Positions 43,218 to 52,028 of a stretch of 64,000 nt of DNA are shown one piece after another. The notes below the pieces were generated by a model. It was not told the DNA's origin and did no database searches. It saw nothing but the letters and a program-made list of their open reading frames with translations. Within the stretch, counting starts at the first letter, position 1. The number at the start of each line of letters is the position of its first letter. Made by a program: the position numbers and the translations under genes. Origin of the DNA: Bacteroidetes bacterium HGW-Bacteroidetes-4 (lineage in GTDB: Bacteria; Bacteroidota; Bacteroidia; Bacteroidales; SZUA-534). The DNA lies in NCBI GenBank assembly GCA_002840905.1, contig PHDD01000005.1, positions 67,012-131,011 on the forward strand. Reading direction: 5' to 3'.

Positions 43218-45599
43218 TTATTTTTTATTAAACTTAGCAATAGCAATTTTACCTTTAGCATCGGTTGCTTTTACAATATAAACGCCTGTTTTAAGCGATG
43301 AAACATCGAGCCAATTGCTGTGGTTCATTTTAGTATTAAGTACCTGGGCACCTAAAATATTATAAACCTCAACCTTGTCCAAATTATTCATAGCAATATT
43401 CAGGTAATTATCGGCAGGGTTCGGGTAAACTGAAAGCGATCTGGTAGCTATTTTATTCAAGATACCTTCCGGGCCACCTTTCAAGCTGACCTGTCCCCAG
43501 AATTCGGTAGTTTCATATGCTTTATCTTCACCGGTGTTATTTGCCCAATTCATAATTGACTTACGTACATCAACTGCACTGGCGTCCAATAAAGAAACTT
43601 CGAAAGCAATTTTTTTATTATTGAATACTCCTGTGGCTGCATCAGCAACGGCTTGTTTGTTATCATCTTGGGCACTTGTTCTAAAGAATGTTGCCCATGG
43701 AATAGCCATTTCAATAGCGTAACCGTTTGATCCTTTCACAATGGCATATTGAATGTTGGTTGTATCGTTCACACCAAAGAAATTAGGCATACCGAGTGCA
43801 GTAATACCTGCATCATCATCACTACCATGTGCCGGGCCTTCAGTTCCCACATTAAAACGGAACTGATGTTGTTGACCGTCGATACGATCCCAACCCACAT
43901 AGCGGCGGTCTTTAATGTCGATAAAAACTTCAACACCGTCGTTATTCCAGGGAGATTCACTAGTACCTAAATCAACCGGATCGTTGTCGTTAACATCGAT
44001 GTAGATATAGAAATTATCCAAATCGAACACACTGTACCAGTAGGCATAACTGTCGGAGTTTTCATCAACTTCAACACCTTCTGCAGCAGCAACACCATCT
44101 ACTGAACCCAGAGCTACACGGTTAATCAAATTTTCGGTTGAATTATCATAGGCATCATCGTACAATCCATTAACATCAACGGTCAACTCAGTAAAAACAA
44201 TATCGGTTGTGTTAGGAGGCGTAACGGGTTCCAGTTCCACAAAAGAAGCAATTATTTTACCCAGATAGATTTCAGCACCTGCTACCGTTGGCCATGAGCC
44301 TTCGTCTTGCTGTACAAAAAACTGTAAGGTATTAACGGTTGTTGCCGGAGTAATCATTGCATCAACATCAGTAAAATCAGTTGGAGAGGGACGCAATTTA
44401 ATTTCAGCAACATTTCCTTCAACACCTGCAGTTTGAATATTAACAACCGTTTGTGCATGCTCGGCTGTAAGACCGCTTGTTCCGGCAGCCCATTTTATGT
44501 TTGTGATAACCGTATTATAAATATCGGTATTGTAATCATCTATCGCTAAAGTATGCGTCCAACTATCTTCACTGGTTACTTTCAGGTATTTGGTGCCTTC
44601 AATATCAACAATTTCCATTCCTGAAGTAAGTTCACCAGTGAAAGTTGCCGGGTCAAACAATACGGTGTTATCATATTTATAAGCTGTAACCTTTCCTAAA
44701 TAAAGAAAATCACCAGTCAACTCTGTCCAGTTAGTTTTCTCCTGACCTGCAACCTGAATTGCCGTTACATCGCCACCCTGAGTTGTAATATCGGCTGAGT
44801 ATTCCGTAAATGTAGCGCTGCTGGTTGCTTCAATTTTTCCAAAGGTAGCCCAGGGATCACCATGTGCCAACTGAACAAAAGTGTTGATGTTATCGAGAGC
44901 AAAACCTGATGTTCCCACTTCATATTTTGCAACGGCACTAAACATATTGTAGTCATCTTCTAAAATGGTGGAAGAAACCTGAAATACTGAATTCCAACCA
45001 GCCAATTCCACTTTTAGGTATTTCTCCCCTTCGATGGTAACAATATTCATTGCATCGCTTCCCTGGAATTGTCCTTCAGCATACATTGCCGGATCGAAAA
45101 TCAGATGGGGATCATAAGCAATAATAGCTCCAACAAAAAGAGTGTCGCCAACAACACCATCCCAATCCACCTTGTTCTGACCGGCAAGCTGAACATTGGT
45201 AATGGTTGCTTCTGGAATTAAAATGTCGCTGGAATAATTTGAAACTTCGGCTGTACTGGCTTCTTTTATAAGAGCAGCTTCGGCCCAACCTGATGTACTG
45301 TTATCAACCAGTTTTATAAAACTCAACACCTGGCTTAAGGTAAAACCTGAAGTTCCTTCTTTAAACATGGCTGTTGCTTTAAACTTGGTAATGTTAGCAC
45401 CCAAGGTAACCGCTGGAACAGCAAACGAGGTTTCCCATCCATTAAGCGGGCATTTCAGGTATTTAACCCCATCAATGGTTACAATGGAGGCTCCGGTTGG
45501 TAACTCTCCCGTGTGTGTTGCGGGATCGAAAATTACCTGTGCCTGAGAATACCCAAACACAAGTAAACTCATCAAAAGAGTAAAGATTAGTTTTCTCAT
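43218..45599 (-). CDS. T9SS-sorted surface protein with three repeats and a CBM9-like domain
   Basis: This 793-residue protein has a signal peptide (VFGYSQAQ) and three ~145-residue repeats (about 22-167, 168-315, 316-460), each starting (V/L)(I/L)FDPA.(H/Y/F)...G and ending near QVAGQ/W...GD.L(Y/F)(L/V)G. A CBM9-like domain follows (about 465-700; AYWYSVFDLDNFYIYIDVND, NNDGVEVFIDIKD, YAIEMAIPW), then a type A T9SS sorting domain (SVYPNPADNYLNIAM ... GVYIVKATDAKGKIAIAKF). No catalytic residues are recognised. It occupies the slot after susD normally held by the SusE/SusF or SGBP glycan-binding lipoprotein, so I infer a mannan-binding role. The repeats may each bind sugar. Confidence 0.85.
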   Translation of the reverse strand: MRKLIFTLLMSLLVFGYSQAQVIFDPATHTGELPTGASIVTIDGVKYLKCPLNGWETSFAVPAVTLGANITKFKATAMFKEGTSGFTLSQVLSFIKLVDNSTSGWAEAALIKEASTAEVSNYSSDILIPEATITNVQLAGQNKVDWDGVVGDTLFVGAIIAYDPHLIFDPAMYAEGQFQGSDAMNIVTIEGEKYLKVELAGWNSVFQVSSTILEDDYNMFSAVAKYEVGTSGFALDNINTFVQLAHGDPWATFGKIEATSSATFTEYSADITTQGGDVTAIQVAGQEKTNWTELTGDFLYLGKVTAYKYDNTVLFDPATFTGELTSGMEIVDIEGTKYLKVTSEDSWTHTLAIDDYNTDIYNTVITNIKWAAGTSGLTAEHAQTVVNIQTAGVEGNVAEIKLRPSPTDFTDVDAMITPATTVNTLQFFVQQDEGSWPTVAGAEIYLGKIIASFVELEPVTPPNTTDIVFTELTVDVNGLYDDAYDNSTENLINRVALGSVDGVAAAEGVEVDENSDSYAYWYSVFDLDNFYIYIDVNDNDPVDLGTSESPWNNDGVEVFIDIKDRRYVGWDRIDGQQHQFRFNVGTEGPAHGSDDDAGITALGMPNFFGVNDTTNIQYAIVKGSNGYAIEMAIPWATFFRTSAQDDNKQAVADAATGVFNNKKIAFEVSLLDASAVDVRKSIMNWANNTGEDKAYETTEFWGQVSLKGGPEGILNKIATRSLSVYPNPADNYLNIAMNNLDKVEVYNILGAQVLNTKMNHSNWLDVSSLKTGVYIVKATDAKGKIAIAKFNKK

Positions 45600-45665
45600 A
45601 ATTAAAAAATTTAGTTAATAATTGATTGTTTATTGTTTTTAGTGAATCGTATTCCAATTCCTGTA

Positions 45666-47414
45666 TTACTTCCATCCATTATATTGTACCAAACCCGTTG
45701 CCTTTTGCATCTCACGCGCGGGAATGGGGAAAAACTCGTGCTTCCCTTTTTCAAAATTTACAACCAAACCCTCGCCCATTGAGGCAAGCGTTATTCCGTT
45801 CATATATTTTTCAGCCAGATTCCATCGCACCAAATCGAACAGGCGATGCGGTTCCATGGCCAATTCCAAACGCCGTTCGTGAACGATATCTTCAAAAGTA
45901 ATGGCAGGCAAATCCTCAGGATATCCGGTTTCACCCGATAAGCGGGCACGGGTGCGTACCTGATTTACATAGCCCAGGGCTTTGGGCGCATCACCCGATT
46001 TATATGCGGCTTCGGCAGCCATTAATACTACATCGGCATAACGAATTAAACGAATGTTCATGGGGCCTTCGCCATAGGTGTCGTTGGCTCCAAATGTAAA
46101 ATCATCGGGCGAGCATTCGTACTTACGACTTATGGTTCCTGTAGGTAAATTGCTAAAGGCCATTTTGTACCATTTTTTTGAACCATTCATATTTGCCAAC
46201 AGGGTATCACCTTCGCGTCCAATGGTGGTTGAAAAACGAGGATCCAAAGCGGGATCAACGGCCAAGGAATTCAACCCTGTTTCACGGGTATCGCTATTTC
46301 CAAAAGCCTCGATCAAATATTTTGATGGCAAATTAAAGCTCCAACCATAATCGGTGCTTAAGGTAGAATCGTTAATGAATAACTTACGCACAGTGGTATA
46401 AATGGTAATGTAGCTACCACGGGTATAACACCAACCGGCCCGGTCCTGAACGTTTTGTATTTCCCAAACCGACTCATCACAATTGTCACCATCAAGGGTA
46501 AAAATCCATCGATAGGCTCCAATTTGTCCACCAAGTGGAGCTCTCCATGAATCAAAGCGTTCCCCGCCTATTCCAACCAATCCATATTCGCCCGAAGTGA
46601 TTACATCTTCAGCATAGCCTAATGCTAAATCGTAATGTTGTTCACAACCTTCAAAGCGTTCATCTCCGGAATAATTTTCGGCATACGACGACTCATACAA
46701 ATAAGCTTTGGCTAAAAGTGCCTGTGCAGATCCTTTGGTAACCCGCCCTACATCAGCGCCCTGTTCACTTTTCAGTTTTAAAATTGGAATGGCTAATAAC
46801 AATTCATCCTGAATAAAATGCAAAACTTCAGCTATTTTGTTACGCGGTACATTAAATTGTTCGGGATCAACAATAAAATCGATGATGGGAACTCCACCAT
46901 ATATTTGTAGTAAAGTGAAATGATAAAACGCACGCATGAAATGCATTTCGGCGGCACGCAAATTCATCAGTTCAAGTCTGGCCTGGGCATCGGCCTCCGA
47001 TTTAGCTTTTTTAACTTCGATTTCTTTAACTGCTTCATAGCGGGTTAAATACTCGTTTGCCATGCGAATTCCTTTGTAAGGATAGCCCCACATGATGTGA
47101 ATATTTGCTTCGCTTGGCGTATGTGTTAAACGATCGATGCGCTGAAACTCAGGCCAATCGTTAATGTTTTCACCGCCCACCTCCACATCGTCCGACGCGC
47201 TTTGATAACCAATGGAGTACATAATATCAAAAACCGACATTGATGCCAACATGCCATAGGCTGATGTTGCTGTATAATCGAGGCTTTCGAAACTGGTATA
47301 AAACGATTCTGTAGTATCTAAAGCTATGGGATTATTTTCCAGAAAATCGTCGCTGCATGCTACCAAAAATACCGTTAAGGCGATTACCAGTATATATTTT
47401 GTTTTACTTAACAT
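45666..47414 (-). CDS. susD: SusD/RagB-family glycan-binding lipoprotein
   Basis: This 582-residue outer-membrane lipoprotein (lipobox FLVAC, Cys20) forms the lid of the SusC channel. The N-terminal CSDDFLENNPIALDTTESFYTS and the TPR-like helical core (AEMHFMRAFYHFTLLQIYGGVPI; KGSAQALLAKAYLYE) are typical, as are RLIRYADVVLMAAEAAYKSGD and the C-terminal HERRLELAMEPHRLFDLVRW block. Length fits. By context it binds mannan oligosaccharides; the sequence does not show ligand specificity. It lies 19 bp after susC. Confidence 0.97.
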   Translation of the reverse strand: MLSKTKYILVIALTVFLVACSDDFLENNPIALDTTESFYTSFESLDYTATSAYGMLASMSVFDIMYSIGYQSASDDVEVGGENINDWPEFQRIDRLTHTPSEANIHIMWGYPYKGIRMANEYLTRYEAVKEIEVKKAKSEADAQARLELMNLRAAEMHFMRAFYHFTLLQIYGGVPIIDFIVDPEQFNVPRNKIAEVLHFIQDELLLAIPILKLKSEQGADVGRVTKGSAQALLAKAYLYESSYAENYSGDERFEGCEQHYDLALGYAEDVITSGEYGLVGIGGERFDSWRAPLGGQIGAYRWIFTLDGDNCDESVWEIQNVQDRAGWCYTRGSYITIYTTVRKLFINDSTLSTDYGWSFNLPSKYLIEAFGNSDTRETGLNSLAVDPALDPRFSTTIGREGDTLLANMNGSKKWYKMAFSNLPTGTISRKYECSPDDFTFGANDTYGEGPMNIRLIRYADVVLMAAEAAYKSGDAPKALGYVNQVRTRARLSGETGYPEDLPAITFEDIVHERRLELAMEPHRLFDLVRWNLAEKYMNGITLASMGEGLVVNFEKGKHEFFPIPAREMQKATGLVQYNGWK

Positions 47415-47433
47415 AGTACTTTATTTTAATCGA

Positions 47434-50400
47434 TTAAAAAGTTACATTAATACCAACAGTGTACATTCGTGCCACAGGATATGCTGCTTTATCAATACCT
47501 TCAGATAAAGGATCGGATTTGCCGCTTTCGTTTCGGGTAGTTCCTACCTCTGGATCTTGACCGGAATACTTGGTCCAGGTAAACAGGTTTTTAGCGCCCA
47601 TATAAAGACGTACTTTTTCAATTCCTACTGTCTCGGTAATAGGACTGGCAAAGGTGTATCCAATTTCGAGGTTCTTTAAACGCAAATAGGAAGCATCTTC
47701 AATATAAAAGTCGGATAACTGGGTAAAGTTTTCATTGGCCCCCAGCGGATCGATTCTTGGGTATTTGGCATTTTCTTTAGCTGGTGTTACTAAAGCATTG
47801 TTTCGGTCATAAAGCTCTACTGTATAATGGTTTTTAGCATAATCAGCGCTCCAGTTAAATGCTCCATCGGTATTAAACAGATAAAATTTAGTTGCATTAA
47901 AAACCTTATTTCCGTAAGCACCCTGAAAGAAGGCTTTAATATCCACATCGCCCCAGTTTCCTGGTAGCTTATACTCGGCAAAAAAGTTAAATGCATAAGT
48001 GAATTTAGGATGGGGGCTTCCTAAAGCCACCATATCCTTATCATCAATTTTGCCATCGTTATTAATATCTTTGTACCTAAAATCGCCGGGGCGTGCTTTG
48101 GGTTGCGAATACAAGGTGTCGCCATCGGGGTTTAGTGTATAAGGCTGATTGGTTACCACTCCACTGGCGTTGGGCAAATCGGCCGAAGTAAAAATACCAT
48201 CGGTAACAAAACCATAAAAAGGTAAAAATTCCTGCCCCTGGATGGTACGGGTTAAGTAATCGCTAATCCCTTTGGTGTTATTTCTATAAAGGGTGTCGGG
48301 GTTAATATCGCCCACCATTGTTTTTATAAACGCCATGTTCAGGCTTGCTCCGTAATTTAACGGACCTCGCTGCTCTTTCCAGTTGGCTGAAAATTCAATT
48401 CCTCTGTTATTAAATTCTCCGACGTTTTTAAAAGGATCGGAAACGCCCCCTTCCTGATAGGGATTTTCAACTATCCAACCCGCTAACCATGCCGATTCAA
48501 CCACCATAAGCATACCCACATTATGCCTTTCAAAATAATCGATGTTAGCTGACAAACGATTGTTCAAAAAGCCCAAATCTACTCCTACATTGCTGGTTAT
48601 AACATCTTCCCAGTGAACCGAGCGGTTTACAAACAAATTAGGACTCGCTCCGGTACTTGAAGTTGCGGTATTGTTAAAAGAATACCCGTAAACATTTTCG
48701 AAAGCCACCGTTGAATAATACTGATAAGGAGTAATGGAATTATTACCCGCTTTACCCCATCCATACCGCAACTTACCGAAATTCATAAAGGGTAAATTAT
48801 TCCTGACAACGTCAAGTTCAGAAAACTTGAACCCTGCAGAAAATGAGGGGAAATTACCATCCCGATAATTGGGACCAAACAATGAGGAATAATCCTTGCG
48901 GAAATTAAACTGACCTAATATTATCCCTTTATAATCATAATTAATACGACCCAGGTAGGAATACCCCGATTGTTCCTGAGCATTACCAAAAGGTAATTGA
49001 GAAAGAAACTCATTATTGGTACTGGCATCGAAATACCACATTTCAGGAGTCTGGTTAATTAAGTCGTAGCGTGTTGCCGACATGGTTTCACTTTTCCCAA
49101 ATCCTGATTCATAACCAGCCATCAGACTTATATTATGAACATCGAAAAGGGTTTTATTAAAGGTGATAAGGTTTTGCCAATTCCATCCCTGATAAAAGCC
49201 AACTCCTTTATTGATGGAACTGTTTGTGTTTTGCAACGACCCCGAAATATAAAAGATGGGTTCAAAGTTATAGTTATTATTAAATGCTGCGTTGCCCGTT
49301 AAACGGCTTTCCAACTTAAGTCCTTCGATGGGCGAAATTGCTGCAAAGAAAGTACCCGACAGGTTTTGTGTGGTCGATTTGCGATGCTTCATGCTGATGG
49401 TTGACAATGGGTTTTGTGTATTTCCCAGTGGGGTGTACGACCATCCCTTATCGTATTCCGAATCCGTTTCTTTTGTTCCATAGGGAGCTACAAACGAATG
49501 ATAGGTTAAAGCCTGTAAAATAGGATTAGCATATTCATTTTTCAATTCCCATTCTTCAAAACCACCGGTTTCCTGTCTCGAATAAGAAGAATTCAATCCA
49601 ACTGTTAACCAATCGTTGGCTTTGTGTTCACCGTTCATGCGAACCGTAATTTTGTTGTAATCGGTGCTCTTCAAAATCCCTTCCTGATTAAGGTAACCTA
49701 TACCCATATAGAATGTCGACTTTTCGTTACCGCCCGAAACCCCAATATCGTAATTCTGCATCATGGCTTCCCTAAAAACCATATCCTGATAATTATACGT
49801 TTGAAATGTGTCTGGTTCCAGGGTTAAATACCTGCGGGCCGGTGCATTGGCTAACACCTGGTATTCGTGATACATATTGGCAAAATCGACCCCATTGGCT
49901 ACATCGATGGTTTTTGTAATCTTTTGCCAGCCCATATAAGAATTAAAGGTTACTTTGGTATCGCCGGCCTTTCCTTTTTTGGTAGTAACCAAAACTACAC
50001 CACTGGCAGCATTAGCACCATAAATAGCTGCCGATGAAGCATCTTTTAAAATTTCCATCGATTCAATATCCGAAGCGTTTACCGTATTGGGATCAGTAAC
50101 CACTCCATCGACCACCCAAAGCGGATCGGTACCATTTATTGACGTGACACCTCTTATCTTAATGCTAACGTTTGAACCCGGTGCTCCGGTGTTGCTGGAA
50201 ACCTGAACACCAGCAGCACGCCCCTGCAGTGCTTCTGAAATATTTGCTGCCCGGGCTTGTTCCAAATCGGCAGCAGATACCGAGGCAACAGAACTGGTAA
50301 GATCAGATTTCTTTTGTGTTCCATAACCAATAACAACAACTTCTGAAAGTTCTGCAATATCTTCTTTCATGGTGAAGTTTACTATCATGGTTTTTCTGTT

Positions 50401-50676
50401 GGTTAAATCGACCAACCTGGTTTCATTATTAAAACCAATAAAGCTGGCAACCAACTCTAACCTTTCGTTTGGAAGGTTGATTATTGAGTAGTTTCCATCT
50501 AAATCGGAAACAGTTCCCTGAGTTGTGCCTTTTATTACAATGTTCACCCCAATCAGCGGTTCTCCTTTTGAATCGGTAATTTTACCAGTGATACTGGCAT
50601 TTTGTGCCAAAATTCCCAAAGGAAACATGAGTATGATGACCATCTGCACGAATTTTATAGGTGTAGATTTTTTCAT
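47434..50676 (-). CDS. susC: SusC/RagA-family TonB-dependent transporter
   Basis: This 1080-residue outer-membrane transporter has a signal peptide (FPLGILAQ), an N-terminal carboxypeptidase-regulatory-like domain (about 27-105; GKITDSKGEPLIGVNIVIKGT), a short linker with a TonB-box-like ELSEVVVIGYG, a plug (about 120-225, ending GVVLVTTKKGKAGD) and a 22-strand barrel that ends in GINVTF. It imports oligosaccharides captured by SusD, using TonB energy. No SusR or anti-sigma STN domain is attached. It follows the GH130 gene by 11 bp, so the phosphorylase and transporter are on one transcript. Confidence 0.97.
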   Translation of the reverse strand: MKKSTPIKFVQMVIILMFPLGILAQNASITGKITDSKGEPLIGVNIVIKGTTQGTVSDLDGNYSIINLPNERLELVASFIGFNNETRLVDLTNRKTMIVNFTMKEDIAELSEVVVIGYGTQKKSDLTSSVASVSAADLEQARAANISEALQGRAAGVQVSSNTGAPGSNVSIKIRGVTSINGTDPLWVVDGVVTDPNTVNASDIESMEILKDASSAAIYGANAASGVVLVTTKKGKAGDTKVTFNSYMGWQKITKTIDVANGVDFANMYHEYQVLANAPARRYLTLEPDTFQTYNYQDMVFREAMMQNYDIGVSGGNEKSTFYMGIGYLNQEGILKSTDYNKITVRMNGEHKANDWLTVGLNSSYSRQETGGFEEWELKNEYANPILQALTYHSFVAPYGTKETDSEYDKGWSYTPLGNTQNPLSTISMKHRKSTTQNLSGTFFAAISPIEGLKLESRLTGNAAFNNNYNFEPIFYISGSLQNTNSSINKGVGFYQGWNWQNLITFNKTLFDVHNISLMAGYESGFGKSETMSATRYDLINQTPEMWYFDASTNNEFLSQLPFGNAQEQSGYSYLGRINYDYKGIILGQFNFRKDYSSLFGPNYRDGNFPSFSAGFKFSELDVVRNNLPFMNFGKLRYGWGKAGNNSITPYQYYSTVAFENVYGYSFNNTATSSTGASPNLFVNRSVHWEDVITSNVGVDLGFLNNRLSANIDYFERHNVGMLMVVESAWLAGWIVENPYQEGGVSDPFKNVGEFNNRGIEFSANWKEQRGPLNYGASLNMAFIKTMVGDINPDTLYRNNTKGISDYLTRTIQGQEFLPFYGFVTDGIFTSADLPNASGVVTNQPYTLNPDGDTLYSQPKARPGDFRYKDINNDGKIDDKDMVALGSPHPKFTYAFNFFAEYKLPGNWGDVDIKAFFQGAYGNKVFNATKFYLFNTDGAFNWSADYAKNHYTVELYDRNNALVTPAKENAKYPRIDPLGANENFTQLSDFYIEDASYLRLKNLEIGYTFASPITETVGIEKVRLYMGAKNLFTWTKYSGQDPEVGTTRNESGKSDPLSEGIDKAAYPVARMYTVGINVTF

Positions 50677-50687
50677 AAAATCAGTTA

Positions 50688-51854
50688 TTAATTTTTATTT
50701 ATCAGCTCAATAATGGTGTTTACCGATGCTGCACTTCTCAATTGATCAGCCGGGGTGTTCATGCAGTAATCAACAAGTTGATTTATTGACGAAGTTGCCA
50801 CGTGTAGTCGGGTATCGGACGATGCATAATAGATATAAACCGTTCCATCATCATCACATATCCAACCGTTCGAGAAAACAACATTCGAAACATCGCCAAT
50901 TCTTTCTTCGTTTTTCGGTGCTATAAAATGTCCGCCGGGTTTATAAATAATTTTGGTTATATCATTCAAATCTGTCATAAACATATAAAGCACATAGCGT
51001 AATCCGGCTGCGGTATTTCTAACACCATGTGCCAAATGCAACCAGCCTTTTTCTGTTTTAATAGGAGCTGGTCCCAGTCCGTTTTTTACTTCATAAACCG
51101 TATGGTAAGTTTTGTAATCGAGAATGATTTCATTTTTTACTTCTGCCTGTTCCATGGAGTCGGTTAATCCAAAGCCTATACCACCACCAGAACCAGTGTC
51201 AATAAATCCATCCTGTGGACGAGTATAAAGCGCGTACTTTCCGGTTACAAATTCGGGATGAAGCACCACATTCCGTTGTTGGCCCGAATAGGTAATTAAG
51301 TCAGGTAGTCTTTCCCATGTTTTTAAGTCTTTGGTACGGGCAATACCACATTGGGCTACTGCCGAGGAGGTGTCGCCCTTAGGCGCTTTATGATCTTTTC
51401 GCTCGGTACAAAATAACCCGTATATCCAGCCATCTTTATGCTGAACCACACGCATGTCATAAACATTGGTATCAGGTTCGCTGGTTTCAGCCATTTGTAT
51501 GGGATAATCCCAGAATTTGAAATTATCAATACCATTTGGGCTCTCGGCCACAGCAAAAAAGGACTTCCGGTCGTTTCCTTCAACACGGGCTACAACCAGG
51601 TATTTTCCGTTTAGTTTTATAGCTCCGGCGTTGAAAACTGCGTTAATACCAATTCGCTCCATCAAAAAAGGGTTCGACTGTGAATTCAGATCATACCTCC
51701 AGGTTAACGGTGCATGAGCATTTGTTAACACCGGATATTTATAGCGATAGAAAATCCCATTGTAATCGCTTTTAACTTTTTTGTTTTTCCGATTAAGCAA
51801 TTTTCTGTGCTCTTTTTCCAGTTTCGACAGCCGTTTAGTAATGTCAATTTTCAT
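50688..51854 (-). CDS. GH130 mannosylglucose / mannooligosaccharide phosphorylase
   Basis: This 388-residue cytoplasmic protein is a five-bladed propeller of family GH130, with [35 protein letters not shown] (Asp133 corresponds to the proton donor in the B. fragilis enzyme), [34 protein letters not shown] and the end [15 protein letters not shown]. The length and the N-terminal helical extension fit GH130_1, 4-O-beta-D-mannosyl-D-glucose phosphorylase. It would split the epimerase product into mannose-1-phosphate and glucose, saving one ATP. It is the first gene of the GH130-susC-susD unit, preceded by a 174-bp gap that probably holds a promoter. Confidence 0.93.
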   Translation of the reverse strand: MKIDITKRLSKLEKEHRKLLNRKNKKVKSDYNGIFYRYKYPVLTNAHAPLTWRYDLNSQSNPFLMERIGINAVFNAGAIKLNGKYLVVARVEGNDRKSFFAVAESPNGIDNFKFWDYPIQMAETSEPDTNVYDMRVVQHKDGWIYGLFCTERKDHKAPKGDTSSAVAQCGIARTKDLKTWERLPDLITYSGQQRNVVLHPEFVTGKYALYTRPQDGFIDTGSGGGIGFGLTDSMEQAEVKNEIILDYKTYHTVYEVKNGLGPAPIKTEKGWLHLAHGVRNTAAGLRYVLYMFMTDLNDITKIIYKPGGHFIAPKNEERIGDVSNVVFSNGWICDDDGTVYIYYASSDTRLHVATSSINQLVDYCMNTPADQLRSAASVNTIIELINKN

Positions 51855-51886
51855 TGGTAAAATTTGAATTTTAAAATTACAAAATA

Positions 51887-51911
51887 TTTAGTGTATTTTT
51901 AACACATTAAA
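51887..51911. promoter_or_regulatory. Imperfect dyad upstream of GH130
   Basis: The 25-bp stretch TTTAGTGTATTTTTAACACA plus TTAAA has twofold symmetry of the form TTTAnTGTnTT...AAnACAnTAAA, 32 bp before the GH130 ATG in the 174-bp gap after the sulfatase-like gene. It could be an operator, but the AT-rich context makes chance plausible. No clear TAnnTTTG box is seen nearby. Confidence 0.3.
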
Positions 51912-52028
51912 TGTTTTTTACAAGTTTTTTTTCTCTTTTTTTGTAAAGTTTATCGTAAATACATATAATAAATTATTTATAAATCAACTTATAGACTTTA
52001 GGCACCAGCTGATGTTTAATTTAAATGT

